Assembly: GCA_002749535.1 (NCBI GenBank)
Contig: MZZL01000380.1
Location: 248,001-312,000, forward strand
From: Apophysomyces variabilis
Lineage: Eukaryota; Mucoromycota; Mucoromycetes; Mucorales; Mucoraceae
DNA: 64,000 nucleotides
Direction of reading: 5' to 3'
The notes below the pieces were generated by a model. The model saw only the letters and a program-made list of their open reading frames with translations. It was not told the DNA's origin and made no database searches. A program made the translations under genes and the position numbers. Of the stretch, positions 12,521-28,723 are shown in pieces. Numbering within the stretch: position 1 is the first letter of the stretch; each line of letters opens with the position of its first letter.

Positions 12521-14294
12521 ATGACATTGGAGGCGGTACAAGAAGATGTCAATGCCCAGTTTCCTGGTCGCTCACAAGAAATCGCCTTGTTATTGGATCT
12601 TATGGGCAATGTAGGTCTTGTATAGGCCAACTTCAAAGCGATCTAAACAAATACAATGCAGCCTAGCGATCCAGTAGTTCCCAGTATTTTTATCTATGGT
12701 CATCCATCGTCTGGAAAGACAAGTGTTGTGCGTTCACTATTTGAACGAGCTTTGCCTCGAGAACATTGGGCTTTCCTTAATTGCGTCGAATGTTATACCC
12801 CACGCATCCTATTTGAACACACGCTTGATCAGTGGTGTAACTGGACGCCGTCGCATGAAAACCAGTACACAAGCGTATGTAAAGTGGATAATATCCATCA
12901 GTTTGTTAAAGTCCTGCAAGACGGCGTGGTTATCAACAATAAATCATGTTTAGCGGGAAATGAAACACGGTATATGGTACGGCTTGTTCTTCAACAATTT
13001 CCTGAACTGACTAAAAACTGGCCATACAGATCTTGGATCGAGCGGAACGATTACGAGATATGCCACCGACTATATTACCGGTGTTATTACGTTTGTCAGA
13101 GATCTCTCAACGAAATATCTGTGTTATTCTGTTGAGTAATATCGTGTTTGAAAAGTTTCGAATGAAAGGTGGTTCATATGAACCTCTGTTTATTCGATTT
13201 TCAGACTACTCGAAAGCAGATATACTACGTATATTACAGAATGACTTTAGAGCTGCTGGTCAGCGGATACGTATACGACCGGAAGAGGATGATGAAGAAG
13301 AGCAATATTTCGAGCTTGACGATGCATTCTACGCCGGTTTTACCGAAATTATCTATTCTATTTTTAACCACAATTGCAAAGATTTGAATGAGCTTCGCTA
13401 TTTTGCTGCTTTGCTATTTCCGCTGTATATGAAACCAGTAAAAGATGGTTTAGGTGAGTGGCTTGTAATGTGGCCATTCTATGTTTCCATTTTCTTACGA
13501 CCCATTTACCGATAGTTGAGAAACACGAAACGCATAAATTGGTGAAACTGGCACAACCATATTTCGCAGAAGCCACCGATAAACTGTATTTGCGCGAGAT
13601 ATCGAGTGCAGAATGGACAAAGCAGACGCAGATCCTTGAAGAAATGGAAGATATAGAGAAGAAGCCGGGACCATTCTTAAAACATACGCGCGAAAGCGGT
13701 CGAGGTAACAGAATGGATGGATCTTCCGAGTTCAACGACACTCACTTAGTATATCAGTTGACTTTGACCTTCCATATTTCACCAAGTTTCTACTCATTGC
13801 TTCTTACCTTGCATCTTATAATCCACCGCGATTTGATGTGCGGTATTTCTCCAAAACAGCAGAGCAACGTAAAAAGAAGAAAGGAGGAGGTACACGAAAT
13901 TCAAGAGTGGATATGCAAGGTGGTGGAAAGGTAAGCTGAAGGTTAACACATTGGATTTGGCTTTTAACGCTCTATGACAGATGCGTCAGCAATTATTGGG
14001 ACCGAAAGCATTTCCTGTGGAGCGTATGCTTGCTATATTTTATAGTATTGTCGACGATAGCTTAGAAGATACCATTGATATTCAACAACAGGTAAGCAGA
14101 TACCATTTTTGCTCATTATCTCACAGCATTAGTAGATTACAAGTTTAACGACGTTGCGCTTGCTGGTACGTGCTACCAGTTTAGACCGACTGGATGCAGC
14201 CAAATACAAATGTAATGTCAGCTTCGATTTCATCAGAGGAGTGGCGAAAACCGTCCGTTTCGAGATCGAAAATTATTTGTATGATTTTTGTTAG
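12521..14294 (+). CDS. ORC5: Origin recognition complex subunit 5
   Basis: Seven exons: 12521..12610, 12662..12976, 13030..13453, 13516..13704, 13758..13930, 13981..14091, 14136..14294; 486 aa, normal for Orc5. The start FPGRSQEIALLLDLMG precedes the Walker A segment FIYGHPSSGKTSVV. The Walker B-like RYMILDRAERLRD is rebuilt across intron 2, using the donor at 12977, which gives YM-ILD. Later blocks are NICVILLSNIVFEKF (sensor-1 region), FDLPYFTKFLLIASYLASYNPPRFDVRYFSK and MLAIFYSIVDD, typical of the Orc5 C-terminal winged-helix part. Orc5 is an AAA+ subunit of the complex that loads Mcm2-7 at origins. A basic stretch KKKKGGG near residue 375 is a loop in this family. Confidence 0.95.
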
Positions 14295-14948
14295 GATGAT
14301 AACAACAGCGCACCATTTAAACCCATTTTGCGTTTATTGCATCAAAGTTTCTCATAGTCCCAGACCTGTAAATTCTTCTGAAATATCATCTAGCTATTGC
14401 ATATTCTATATAATCGAATAACAGTGACTCGTATCGCTATCATAGGAGAAGAAAATTATAATGCGTCAAGTCTTCGTAATACGTAACTCTGGCCGGGGCC
14501 ATAAAGGACATATTGGAAGATATTAATAAATATCGAACGATAACACATACATACTGACGATTTGGTTGATTCAGGCAGTTCAGGAAACAAAGTGTTTCAC
14601 TCCCCTTCCATCAGGTCTTGAAGACCCGCTACACCATATGACAGTCCGGTCATCAAGCGCAGTTGATCTGATGGCATTTGTGAGCAGTGGCTGTGCTCCG
14701 ATTGGCTTGCAATATGAACTCCCCATTCGGAGACAATTAATAACCAATGAATCCAACTGATTGCGTCACAGCAAGTTTCCTCGATAGGGAGGTTTCACAC
14801 TCCGAAATTTCCCTTCGCACACAAAACGTCTACCGCCGAACTTTTGTCTTCTTCCTTCAACCGATTCCCACTCGTACGCCGAGAAATCTCAACTTATAAC
14901 CCAAAGTGCAGCTTTTTCTCTAAGCGAGTTATTTTTTAAACAGGAAAT
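14295..14948. other. ORC5 3' region and V-ATPase promoter
   Basis: No convincing frame. Pyrimidine-rich sequence with short CT runs at about 14810-14940 precedes the proteolipid gene and is probably its promoter and leader. Confidence 0.5.
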
Positions 14949-15750
14949 ATGGAATATTGGTGAGATATATTCGTATGAGATGTCCTAACAAACTCCTAAC
15001 ACGTCTCATCCACTTTCAGCCCCGTCTACGCACCTTTCTTCGGCTCCATGGGCTGCACTGCTGCCATTGTCTTCAGCTGTAAGTGCTATTTTAAACGTGT
15101 TTGTTTTTTTTCTAGTGTAGTAGTTGGCAATCGCAGCGCTTTGGTTTTGGAACGTTCCAGGGGGTTTGGACTGTTACACATCTATAACGGTTTTCTTTCT
15201 AGGTCTTGGAGCTGCTTATGGTACTGCTAAGTCCGGTGTCGGTCTTTCTGCCATGGGTGTCTTGCGCCCCGACCTGTTGATCAAGTGTATCGTTCCTATT
15301 GTCATGGCTGGTATCCTTGGTATTTACGGTGTCGTGGTGTCCGTTTTGTTGTCTGCTGGATGTAGGTTGAGACTCATGTGCATTGTTCAGACTATGTTCT
15401 CTGACGCGTCTCTTTCCGTGTATTAGTGGCTAAGAACCAGACACTGTACAGTGGATTTATCCAGTTTGGTGCTGGTCTTGCTGTCGGTCTTAGTTGTCTT
15501 GCTGCTGGTATTGCGATCGGTATTACTGGCGATGCTGGTGTCCGTGCCACTGCACAGCAACCTAGAATGTTCGTCGGCATGGTATGTTGCGTATACGTGA
15601 AAGGAAAGAAGAAGAATGGAAGCATATTTACCTTGAACCTATGTTTAGATTTTGATTCTGATTTTCGCTGAAGTCTTGGGTCTTTATGGTCTTATTGTCG
15701 CCTTGATTTTGAATACCAAGGCCACTGGTGATGATTTGATTTGTGCATAA
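14949..15750 (+). CDS. VMA3: V-type ATPase proteolipid subunit c
   Basis: Exons 14949..14959, 15020..15078, 15203..15361, 15427..15581, 15649..15750 give 161 aa, the standard length. The first coding exon is 11 bases (MEY plus two bases of Cys) and yields [16 protein letters not shown] as in other subunit c proteins. Four membrane helices follow: [24 protein letters not shown], [19 protein letters not shown], and [19 protein letters not shown]. The last carries the proton-binding glutamate in FAEVLGLYG. The C-terminus and the conserved [13 protein letters not shown] fit Vma3 (c) rather than c' or c''. It forms the rotor ring of the vacuolar proton pump. Confidence 0.95.
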
Positions 15751-16013
15751 ACAAAAAGAATGAAAGCAGAAAAGACTTTTACTATCGACGTCTGAAGCAA
15801 TAAAAAGCCAAGAATGATATCTATCGAGAAAAGAGGGTCAACTTTTATGGGATTGACACGATTGACATTACATAACTGTATTCTATTTTTGCATAGGATG
15901 ATTCAGGCCAGGAGGGGTTCCCCCTTTTGCACGTCAACCGTTTCTTAAAACAGGACAATGCTTCTTCGGATTATCCCTTTCTCTTCTTCTTATCTTTTTG
16001 CCCTCTCAACCTT

Positions 16014-17516
16014 ATGTCTGCCGATAGTGTGACCGTGGACTTTGCCAATCTTTCCTTTAATGACCCTTCAAACCCTGCTGGGCTTTCCCCAAAGGCATGT
16101 AGTGGTACTAATACACGTCTACCTGCCGAATCGTCGTCCTCGTCGTCTACAAATAGATTTACAAGAGGTAAACGGGGTGGAACAGGTTTTATATGCAGGC
16201 GCTCTAATTCTTTGGCTGCCGATCAGAGGCGCCTTATGGTAGATCATACACTCGAAGGTGTATGCCAAGCGATGACGAGGATGATGATGCGGATGCCAAC
16301 GAAGGCGATGAAACTTCAGACGATGAAGATGGTGATTCGGGCGATAATAGAAAGTCTCAATTTGCACATAGAATTTCCCAAACTCTCACAACACCTTCTG
16401 CGCCTACACGAAAAGCTTATCCGTTGCCAAGCGACGGTGAAGACAGTGAAGGTAAATAAAATCACCTAGTTGATTAATCTCTATGTCTCTGGAGAGAAAT
16501 CAAGCTGATGATCATGAAACCGCTTGTTAGAAGACGAAAACGGAAGTTTGGATAGACTCCGAGTAGTCAGACCTTCGTCAGGGGAACGGGCCGCCACCGG
16601 ATCCATAAGCAGCGCATCATCTACCCCTTACGACCATCATAGAAGGCTCCGTAAAATGCACTCTGATAGCAGCTCCAACAGTGTAAATTCTTTCCACCTT
16701 CCACCATCACCCTCTGTCCCTGCCTCAGGGTCTGCCGAAGAGCTTTCACAGTATGATGCCAATGATGATGATGATAATGAAGTTCTTGGTCAGCAACTTA
16801 GATATATGGATCCTAGCCATTTTCAGCAAATGCATCAATATCAACAAGCTCAGTTAGCGCAATTTCAATATCATCAAGCCTATGCACCTTACAAACCTGC
16901 TTCATCGCATCCCCGGTTGTCTTCCAATCAGACAACACCTCGTGCATCCATGTCTGGTATGGAACTTTTAATGCAGCGAGAGCAAGAAAAGGCAGAATCG
17001 AAACGCCAGAAGAAGCCTAAAATTAACCCATCTGCGGCTAAGATCGAAGGTCTGCTAGCCAAATTACCAGAACCTGGAGCGCATAATATCAGTTTCCAAC
17101 AAATACAGCAACAGCAGCAGCAGCAGCATCAGCAACAGCAGCATCATGGCGGTACAGCAAGCAAGCATTCGAAGAAACATCGCTTATCGCAGCCCAGGCC
17201 TTTATCTCACGATTTTCAACGTCCTGCTCCACCACCCATGGCCAATGATCGTCGATCTCATCACTTGCCTTATTCATACGGGTACCCTGTTGTTCCCTAT
17301 GACCCTATGGCTTCAGTGTACGTTCATCCTCATCCTATTCCGCCCGCTTATCAATATCCATATCCGGGTCAAATAAACCAAGCTGGAAATCACTCACCAA
17401 GATCACCGACGTCAGATGTATTTCGCCCAGGAAATGGAGCGGCTATGTATGACTATCATGCTGTCCATAACAGGAGATCGGGTGCGCCAGTACTTGCATC
17501 AGATCCTACGCCATAA
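16014..17516 (+). CDS. Large disordered Q/H/P-rich protein, unknown function
   Basis: Exons 16014..16167, 16227..16451, 16531..17516 give 454 aa. The first intron is inferred: a GTAAAC donor, a CTCTAAT branch motif, and the acceptor at 16226 that moves from the Ser-rich frame into the acidic frame PSDDEDDDADANEGDE. The protein is low complexity throughout. It has a poly-Ser block, the acidic block, an HHRRLRKMHSDSSSNS stretch, a Q/H-rich region FQQMHQYQQAQLAQFQYHQ, and a poly-Gln/His tract around residues 320-335. The only ordered-looking segment is GMELLMQREQEKAESKRQKKPKINPSAAKIEGLLAKLP, a possible amphipathic helix (described by its ends, residues ~275-315). Proline/tyrosine repeats end the chain. 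I do not recognise a family; a regulatory or RNA-associated role is only a guess. Confidence 0.75.
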
Positions 17517-19212
17517 CCTTTGTGTACACAAGAAAAAATAATCGTGCCTTTTTTCTTTTTTTTACGTTTCAGGATCTAACACATTAATAAGTAACCGTTT
17601 TTGTTTATTTTTGTAATATCCCTTTGGGTTATTGTTCCTTAGTTTCATTCCTTCCATTCATTGAACTTGAGGGGATAAAGTCGCATTAATTTATAATCAT
17701 TGCCCCTTCCCATATGGCAGCAAATATAATCTAGAAACGTTTATATTATTCTCTGCATTCGCTCAGAAAGTTATAGCAAGTAGCAAACATTGCAGGACGT
17801 TCGTTTATAGGGACTATTCATTGTTTGCATGAGTCTGCGTTAACCCAAATTCGACTATTAGGAATAAAGTTCTTTACAGCTGAAGTGTGACGCACGAACA
17901 GTTTTTTCAGTAGAGTCGCAAAGTTTTCTAAAAGACCCGACGCATACATACTGTTGGCATTAAAACCTACATATCATCACAACGCATTTTTTTATTATCG
18001 CCTTTCTATCTGTTCATTATCCCTCCCATTATTGAGCAAGGGTCAATGGGATACATTGGCATATTTTTTCTGGTTAAAGCTGTACAGAAATGCAGGAAAC
18101 CCGAACGAAACGTTGTTAATCGCATTTAGTAGAGAATTTACTTTGTCAAGCCAAGAAAGAAGATAGGCAGTATCTTCAAGCCGCTAAATTGAAAACTTGT
18201 AAGCACTAGTGTCTTTTACGACTTATGTTACCATTCCAAAATCAGATGAAATGTTAGATTACTCAGCTGTATCAATGCTCGTAAGAAACGTCTCGAAGGT
18301 GTTGTACAAACGACAAATGTTTTTCATTTAAAACTGCTCGTTTGCCCATCAACACATAAATACTTTCAGCACGATAGTAGCGCCCTGTCATACGAAACGG
18401 GGAACGCGATGATGCAAGTTTACCTCACTTTTTACAAGCCATCGTTAGTATACGGTTATGCAGTTCAGCAGAACACAGACAAGCAGTATGCCGATAGGTG
18501 CAGCTGTGTTACTGTAAATGTCGGCATAACGAAATTTGCCATGCAGGAGAAATGCCAGTCTTACATTGTTGGAGGAAAAAGAGCACTTTCCCTTAAGTAT
18601 ATGCTGTTGACGTTTCATGCATTAAGCAACTGATATAGAGATTGAGAGGAAACGGACGAGACAAAGTGTATACGTGTACATATGTATATTATACGGATTG
18701 ACAAGGATCTACGAAGTGATAGAAGTAATTCACATGGCAAAGAGGCTACCGGGATCCACGTGGCACACGGAAGTGAATCAATAAACGGTGAACGAACATA
18801 AATTAAATAATCGCATGGCCCTGCCGTGGGAAAAGTTGAGCATTGGCAAGATTAGGTTTACATCCGTGCAACGATCAGCATGCTAAATCCCGCCGATAGA
18901 GCAGCATAATCGTCACGCTATCCAACTTGAAATAGCTGATTCCTCATTGGCAGGGTCAGGTTGGTTTCCTGTCGGCAAGAAGTCCGAAAAATTAGAAAGC
19001 ATCGAAGGGGAAGACCAACAGGTAACTTGGATCGGAGATCGGCGATTGGCCCGTCATAACAACATCTGAGTAAAACATTACCATGGAGAAAAGTGCCGTC
19101 AGACAACGCACCATTAAGCTTTCAATATCGGTAATTCAAACTGTTTTTTAAAAATCCGTACTTTTTTTTGGGTCCCTTTTCATCCCTCCCTTCTCTTTTC
19201 TCCCGCCAATTC
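17517..19212. other. Intergenic, no gene seen
   Basis: About 1.7 kb with scattered stops on all frames. T-rich tracts just after 17516 look like the 3' UTR of the upstream gene. A pyrimidine-rich run at 19140-19205 probably belongs to the transporter leader. Frames at 18409-18633 and 18918-19106 lack any family or compositional support. Confidence 0.5.
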
Positions 19213-20835
19213 ATGATGACAGAGAGTCAATCGCCCGCTAAGGCGGGCTCGTCGCCCTTCACGTCCATCAGTGGCGATCGGTTAATGAAGGAAGATATTA
19301 CTTCGGGTAATTCATAGCTATTCCATTCAATATTAGTCAAGGTCGCACTTCATTCATCTTACAACGTGATTAGTCGAGCAAAGCCTGGATCAATTTGATC
19401 ACGGCATAGACCGAGCAAGTCAGGGTTCAAGTTTCACCGCTTTCCTTAGCGTTGTCTGCGTTGTTGCTGGTACAGGCGCTCTCGGATTACCTTATGCTTT
19501 GGCTTTAGGCGGGTGGATCGGTAGGTTTGAAAAAGTAATTCATCGCACTATGGATGTAGCTGACCTTTTTTATTTTTTAATCAATCCAGGACTTCTCATC
19601 CTTGGTCTTAGCTGGATCTTTTGTATATGTAATTGATTTTGATTCCTCTTCGGACGAAGGCTGAATTTCTCTTTTTTTTTTTTTTCTTTTCTTTTTTTTT
19701 CGTTGATCCTCTAGATACTGGTGCTATCTTAATTCGATGCCTATATTTCAATGGACACACTCGTCTTTCATCTTACCAGGAAGTGGCCGAGGCTTCCTTC
19801 GGCGTAATTGGTGGCTGGGTCGCCTTCTTTTTCACGGCAGTCACATTAGTGGGTGTACCTGTGCTGTATATGCTGCTGTGCGGTCAGAACTTGCACCAGG
19901 TACTCAAGGGTACCCGAGGCGAACTCACTTTCGAGATATGGGTTATCATCTGTTCGGCTCTGGTTGCAATTCCGTTTGTCTTTTTCAAGTCCCTGAAGGA
20001 AGTCGGCGTTTTAAGTTGTTTCGGTACCATATCGACAGCGGTCGTTATCTTTATTGTCTTAGCTATGGCCGTCAGAGATGATAACCTTCCTGAAAATATC
20101 CAACACATGCCCGTTATTTGGGATAAATTTCCCATTGCTCTCAGTGCCATTGCCTTCAGTTTTGGTAAAAAAAGTTTCTTTTAGCGAAAATCATGTATAT
20201 TCACTGGTTTTGTTGCTTTTCTAGGTGGCAACCCTGTCTATGCTCACGTCGAAGCCGGTATGCGTCGCCCTCAGGACTGGAACAAGGTGGTTACAGCCGG
20301 TTTGACTACATGTGTCATGCTTTACGTTCTGGTTGCCGTGCCAGGCTACTATGTGTACGGAAACAAAGCTTTGTCACCTATTTACGATAACATTCCTTCT
20401 GGTGGAGCCAAGATTGCCTCGATCATCATCATTACCATTCACGTCCTTTTAGCCACACCTATCCTGCTGACCTCGTTTGCTCTGGATGTCGAAAAAATGC
20501 TGAAGATTTCTCCCGAACACCGTTCACGTTGGCTTGAATTTACTATGCGCATATCGTTCCGTCTTGCATTGATGGTCGTTGTTGCAGTTATTGCCGTGAA
20601 AGTACCCTTCTTTGGCGACTTCATGGCGTTGCTAGGTGCCTTCTCCAACTGTGCCCTTATTTTCATCTTCCCGGTCCTTTTCTACTTCAAACTGACTGGT
20701 ATTCGTAACAAGTCCTGGTACGAACTTATCCTTGCCTTCTTCACAGTCCTATTGGGTGTCGTTGGTCTGATCTTCGGTACAATATCCGCTTGCCAAGCAT
20801 TAGATGCAGACTTTAAAGGTGTTAACAAATCATAG
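19213..20835 (+). CDS. AAAP-family amino-acid transporter
   Basis: Exons 19213..19306, 19374..19520, 19590..19628, 19715..20164, 20225..20835 give 446 aa. The first helix has the Aa_trans hallmark VVCVVAGTGALGLPYALALGGWIG. About eleven helices follow, including FGGNPVYAHVEAGMRRPQDW at the centre and VPFFGDFMALLGAFSNCALIFIFPVLFYFKL near the end, the order seen in AAAP/AVT-type proteins. The short soluble N-terminus (about 45 residues) is Ser/Gly-rich. Family members move neutral or basic amino acids across vacuolar or plasma membranes; substrate and location cannot be read from sequence. Exon 3 is only 39 bases and is followed by an intron with an unusually long T/C tract (19670-19700). Confidence 0.9.
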
Positions 20836-21745
20836 CAGAACATTTAGTCACTTAGCATACATGTTTATATTCTTATAAATCATACTGTAATCTTTTCTCT
20901 CTTATCTCGGGCAATGAGCCGTGCTGCAATGCAGTAAACAGTATAAGGAATAGCATCATTCATGCTAACCAATTTGGCAGAAACTGGATCGCGGTCATGC
21001 TGCTAATTGAACTATGTATAGATGCTAGCTTTTATTAAGTGATTTTAGGAATTAAGAGTTTACCCTAAAATGCTACAGCTCGAAATCTACATATATAGCC
21101 GATTTAACGTAGTTCTAAATATAATACTAATACATGATGAAGTTAATGACTTGCTTTAGGTAAAAAAAGGCGGTGCATACCTTAATTTGACGGTAGAATA
21201 AAAGCTGATTCATTCATTATTGCTAGGAATTAACAAACAAACAGTTAACTGAGGAAAATCTGTGGTGACAGACGAATTTAGGTTTACTCATTTCGCATGA
21301 ACAGTAATGACTTGCAATAGCCTTAGCGTTGCCATAGTCTAACTAGAGCGCCCTTATCCTAGGGTACTATCACTTTTATGCATTTCAGTGACTAGGGTTA
21401 TACGCAGGGTAACACTTGGTGAATGAGGTTGCTATTGTAACCGTTGATTTAAATCGTATTTCTGTTGTGATACCTTAACAGCACAATATGTGAGTTAGAA
21501 AAGTCTTGCTCAATACATCAATTATAAAATAATGAATCCGTGCGATGCACACGCATTTGATATCAGGTTTTTGGGTAAAACGGGCCTTGTTAACCCACCA
21601 CTGCTCTTTAGTTGCGCTTTGATCCGTGGAAAAGAACTGCGCAAAAAGTCACGGTAGCAGCAGCAGTTGTCATGTCGGTGGCTTAATTTTGCCATAGCCT
21701 CCTGGCTTTTCTTACTCTCACTCAAGCAGCCTTGCCAATATATAC
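20836..21745. other. Intergenic, no gene seen
   Basis: AT-rich, stops in all frames. The right end should hold the SR-kinase promoter. Just before 21746 an ACTAAT branch-like motif followed by TTCAG suggests a 5'-UTR intron of the kinase gene. Confidence 0.5.
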
Positions 21746-22708
<963 letters not shown>

Positions 22709-22709
22709 N

Positions 22710-25162
<2,453 letters not shown>

Positions 25163-25771
25163 TAAACGAAAAGAAAAAAACAGAAATGAACAATCTAACT
25201 ATCTTTTGTATAATGGTTAAATTCGATAAACAATTTAGCATACCCTCGCCGGATGTACAAGAGCAATATCCTTTAGTTTTTGACTCTTGGAATAAAGAAA
25301 AGATGAAACTATGGCTGCAATACATTCTAAGTATTAGAAAAGGCCATCCAGTTACGAAAGGCATCAGCTTTATCACAAAGAACATCCGTTCCACTAACTA
25401 TATAAGGAAACGGTTGTAAGCCTGCGTTAGCCTGTATCTAGCTTGCTGACGATCTTACCAGATAAAATTATTATTAAATTTGGGCAACGATAACGACTGT
25501 CAAACAAAAGGAACAACAATTGGATGATGCTGAGATCGCTGTTACCCACTGATATGTTGCTCCAAATCAATACTATCAAAAAAGATGTGCAGTGAAACAA
25601 GTTCCAAAAGGATAACAGACTAATCTCGTTTACTACCAAATTCAAGTGAACAAGTTCTCCGACAGGGGGCAACAAGAAAAAAAGACTCTCTCAGGGTAGA
25701 AAACTAAGGTTCCTTTCATCCCTATTTCACACATTCATTGACTCTACTTTTATACACCACTAAGAAAAAGA
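25163..25771. other. Intergenic, SRPK 3' region and promoter of next gene
   Basis: A-rich sequence after 25162 looks like a 3' UTR. A frame at 25186-25419 has no family features. No gene is called. Confidence 0.5.
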
Positions 25772-28268
25772 ATGAATCTCTTTAGTCCAACAGCAAACAA
25801 AAATATGAATAATTATGCACAAACCCCAGCATACCATCGAACATGGCTTATTATTCCGGGAACTTTCCTACAAAGACTATTCTTTGCATATGGACCTGCA
25901 AAAATTCGTTACTGGACACTCACTTCCTTGACCCGACGTTGGTCTTTTCGACTGCTGCTCTTCGTCTTTGGTATCTTGATTCTATTGAACTACGCACCCT
26001 ATCTCTTCCAAACAGATATCGCCAAACTCCATGTCTATACCCAATATCGCGACCAAGTGATTCTGTATCGTATCATCGGTAATGATCTTCCACCTCGTCA
26101 CAAAGAAGGACAGACACTATCGAACCTTCGCTTCATTCTCGAACATGAACCGCAGTTTCCCAATACAAGGAAACTCTTTGTTCTCAACCGGATAGCAGAT
26201 GCTGCAAACGAAGCGACCATTATTAATTTATTGAACAAATACCAAATGGAGTATCTTCGGATCCCTTTTATAGAAGATGATTACAAACAAATCGATTTTC
26301 GACTGGAAGACTTCCCTGAACCTGATTTTCTACACTCCAACAATTACAGGCGGTCCTCTAAAATGGCCAAGTTACGCGTACTAGATTACATGTACCACGA
26401 CAAGAATTTGTACGCTATAAACAACGTAAGGTAGACACGAAGAAAAAGAAAGTAAGAAATCATTAAACTTTAAACTATATTTAGAACGGAGGTCGCAACG
26501 CAGCATTGTATCACGGTCGGTCGATCTCTAATGCACGCTGGATTATGCCTTTTGATGGCAATTGCTATTTAAGCAGCAGAGGTTTTAAAGAAATAATGAA
26601 ACAGTTAAACAAGCATGGATCGGAAACGAAGTATTTCATTGTTCCTATGGCACGGCTTCTGAACAACACAGAGCTTTTACAAATCGACGAACGACCATCG
26701 GCCCCTGAAGAACCACAAATTATCTTTCGATTTGATGCGATGGAAGAATACAACGTGAACATGCGCTATGGACGCCGTAGTAAGGTAAATTAGAGAGGAT
26801 ATCTAAGATAAAACCCTATTCATCCGGGTAATATCAGTTAGAGCTGTTGTGGCGGCTGGGTGCATTGGAAAACCGGCGATTGAAACCGGTTGTTTCTTGG
26901 GAACAGCTTGAGAGACCTTATAGTAGAGATAAGGGAAATTTCAGGACCGTTGGTTGGGTCTTTCGACTCTTTTCAGGCAACCCACAACAGGAGGAAAACA
27001 AAAGACAAGCTCTCTCGATGCGCGCTTTCAATCGTTTACTGGCCGTTCAGTCTTATCTCGATCATCTGGACGAGATGATCGCACGACGCACATTTCGCCA
27101 AGAGAAATTGTTTTTGTACAACGAGGATGCCATGGCCCACTGGCTCTATCAGTTTTGGAGTGAGGAACCCAAGACAGTGGCTACCGTATCCCAACTGCAA
27201 CAACAAGCCAAAGACATCCTCGTAGGCACGTGCCCGTTCGTCACGGGTTCCCAGGAAAAGGAGAACCATCACGATGTGTTCTCTGAGTTATCGTATAATG
27301 TCACAGTATTGACATTGGCAAGCTATTTTCTTAGAGAGGAAACTTACGGACACTGCGCAACCCGACTTATCCGTAGATCTCTTCTCGAGATAAGACCAAC
27401 ACAGCAACAAGGACAACAACAAGATGTAGAGGGCAAAGGCGTCCTCTTTCCGATAAATAACCAGCACATGTTTGATTTTCTTAACGACCAAGGCTATGCT
27501 TTCCCAAGCCTTACTGGGAGCCCACATCGGCCAAAGATGCAAGATTATAACGTCTCGGATCTGGCTCGATCCGATTTGTCTACGTTGTTGGATTCCGTCC
27601 GTTTATTGAGACGAATGCAGATGCTAACCCATAAAGACTACTTGGATATTCAATCCATTGCTACGACCTTGGTGGATTTTCTCGTGGCTTCACCGACCGG
27701 CATTCATCTCGCTCAACTGAGCGATTACCGTGGCACCTATTATGATTTACAGATCATGGCCTTAGCCGCCTTTACCGATGATGTGCGACTGCTGCTACGT
27801 GTAACCAACCGGTGTCGGATGCGTATCGGTAAACAATTGGATGGCCATGGCTCACAACCATGGACATCGACCTCTACTAATCCAGAAGGAACCAATATCA
27901 ACCGAATCTCCCCTTCCAGCCTGGATTATGGTACCATGAATCTCCTGTATTGGTCCATGATTACACAGAGCATCCAAAACGCTGGTTTGGGCAAGGATAC
28001 GTGGACCTATCAAGCCAAAAACGGAGCACAGATTGCGCATGCTGTCATCACCCATCTTAAGCAACATCTCCCAACAGCAACACAACGAGAAAACCTACTA
28101 CCCTTGGCTTACCTTGCCCGCGCCATTTTTGCACGCCATCCAACCGTAGCTCAGGAAGACCAAACTTGGCTAACAATGCATCTTGCCGATTTTGGTCCTG
28201 TCTCACACCAAATCAAGCCTTTCACAGACATGCGCATCCCACCTTTCTGGTCATTGTGCATCCTATAG
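25772..28268 (+). CDS. Membrane-anchored glycosyltransferase-like / alginate-lyase-like fusion
   Basis: Exons 25772..26425, 26485..26784, 26838..28268 give 794 aa. Residues ~65-85 form one membrane helix (FRLLLFVFGILILLNYAPYL), so a type II Golgi topology is likely. Residues ~95-330 look like a glycosyltransferase-type region: VILYRIIGNDLPPRH, LFVLNRIADAANEATI, YAINNNGGRNAALYHG, ARWIMPFDGNCYLS. The C-terminal ~350 residues resemble the PF05426 alginate-lyase fold: FSELSYNVTVLTLASYF, DYRGTYYDLQIMALAAFTDD, RIGKQLDGHGSQPW, LDYGTMNLLYWSMI. The usual NNHG before T-YD-Q reads SDYRG here, so the expected catalytic Asn-His pair is missing. Mucoromycota walls contain polyuronides, so a role in making or trimming glucuronan-type polymers is plausible but inferred. 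Confidence 0.75.
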
Positions 28269-28723
28269 ATCTGCCAGGAACTCTTTGGTGTTCGTTATCC
28301 TTGGAAAAAAACTCCCCTCAACTTCACCCTTTACCCTTTTCTTATTAACAAACGCACCTCTTTGTAACAGCATCATGCATGAGAATCAAGGCAACGTAAA
28401 TACTGTAACTTCCCCTAAATAGGGTTTGCTAAAAACAGTTCTTCTTTTTTATGAATGAAAGGTTGGGGGAGGGGGACAAAAGAGGAGACAAGTTAATTTT
28501 CAACGAGTACTATGGAAACATAATAGATGTATAAAAAAATATGGTACGATTCTTTCTCTTTGAGAAAAAGAAATTAAAGGAAAGGGAAGGTAAAAGGAGA
28601 CTGACAAAACAAGAAGCACAAATATCAAGCGCTTAGTTCTAGTAGCATCACACTTGGACCTGCCGTTCAGTGTCTGGTTTGTTTTTTTGGTTCGTGTTTC
28701 TTTGGTCAATTCCAACATGCCTT
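28269..28723. other. Convergent 3' regions
   Basis: This lies between two stop codons of converging genes. It holds T-rich and A-rich tracts likely to be the two 3' UTRs. No gene is seen. Confidence 0.6.

Noticed and set aside
15310..15320. GTATCCTTGG in the V-ATPase gene as a U12 donor
   Set aside because: It codes for the conserved Gly-Ile-Leu-Gly of a membrane helix and lies within an exon.
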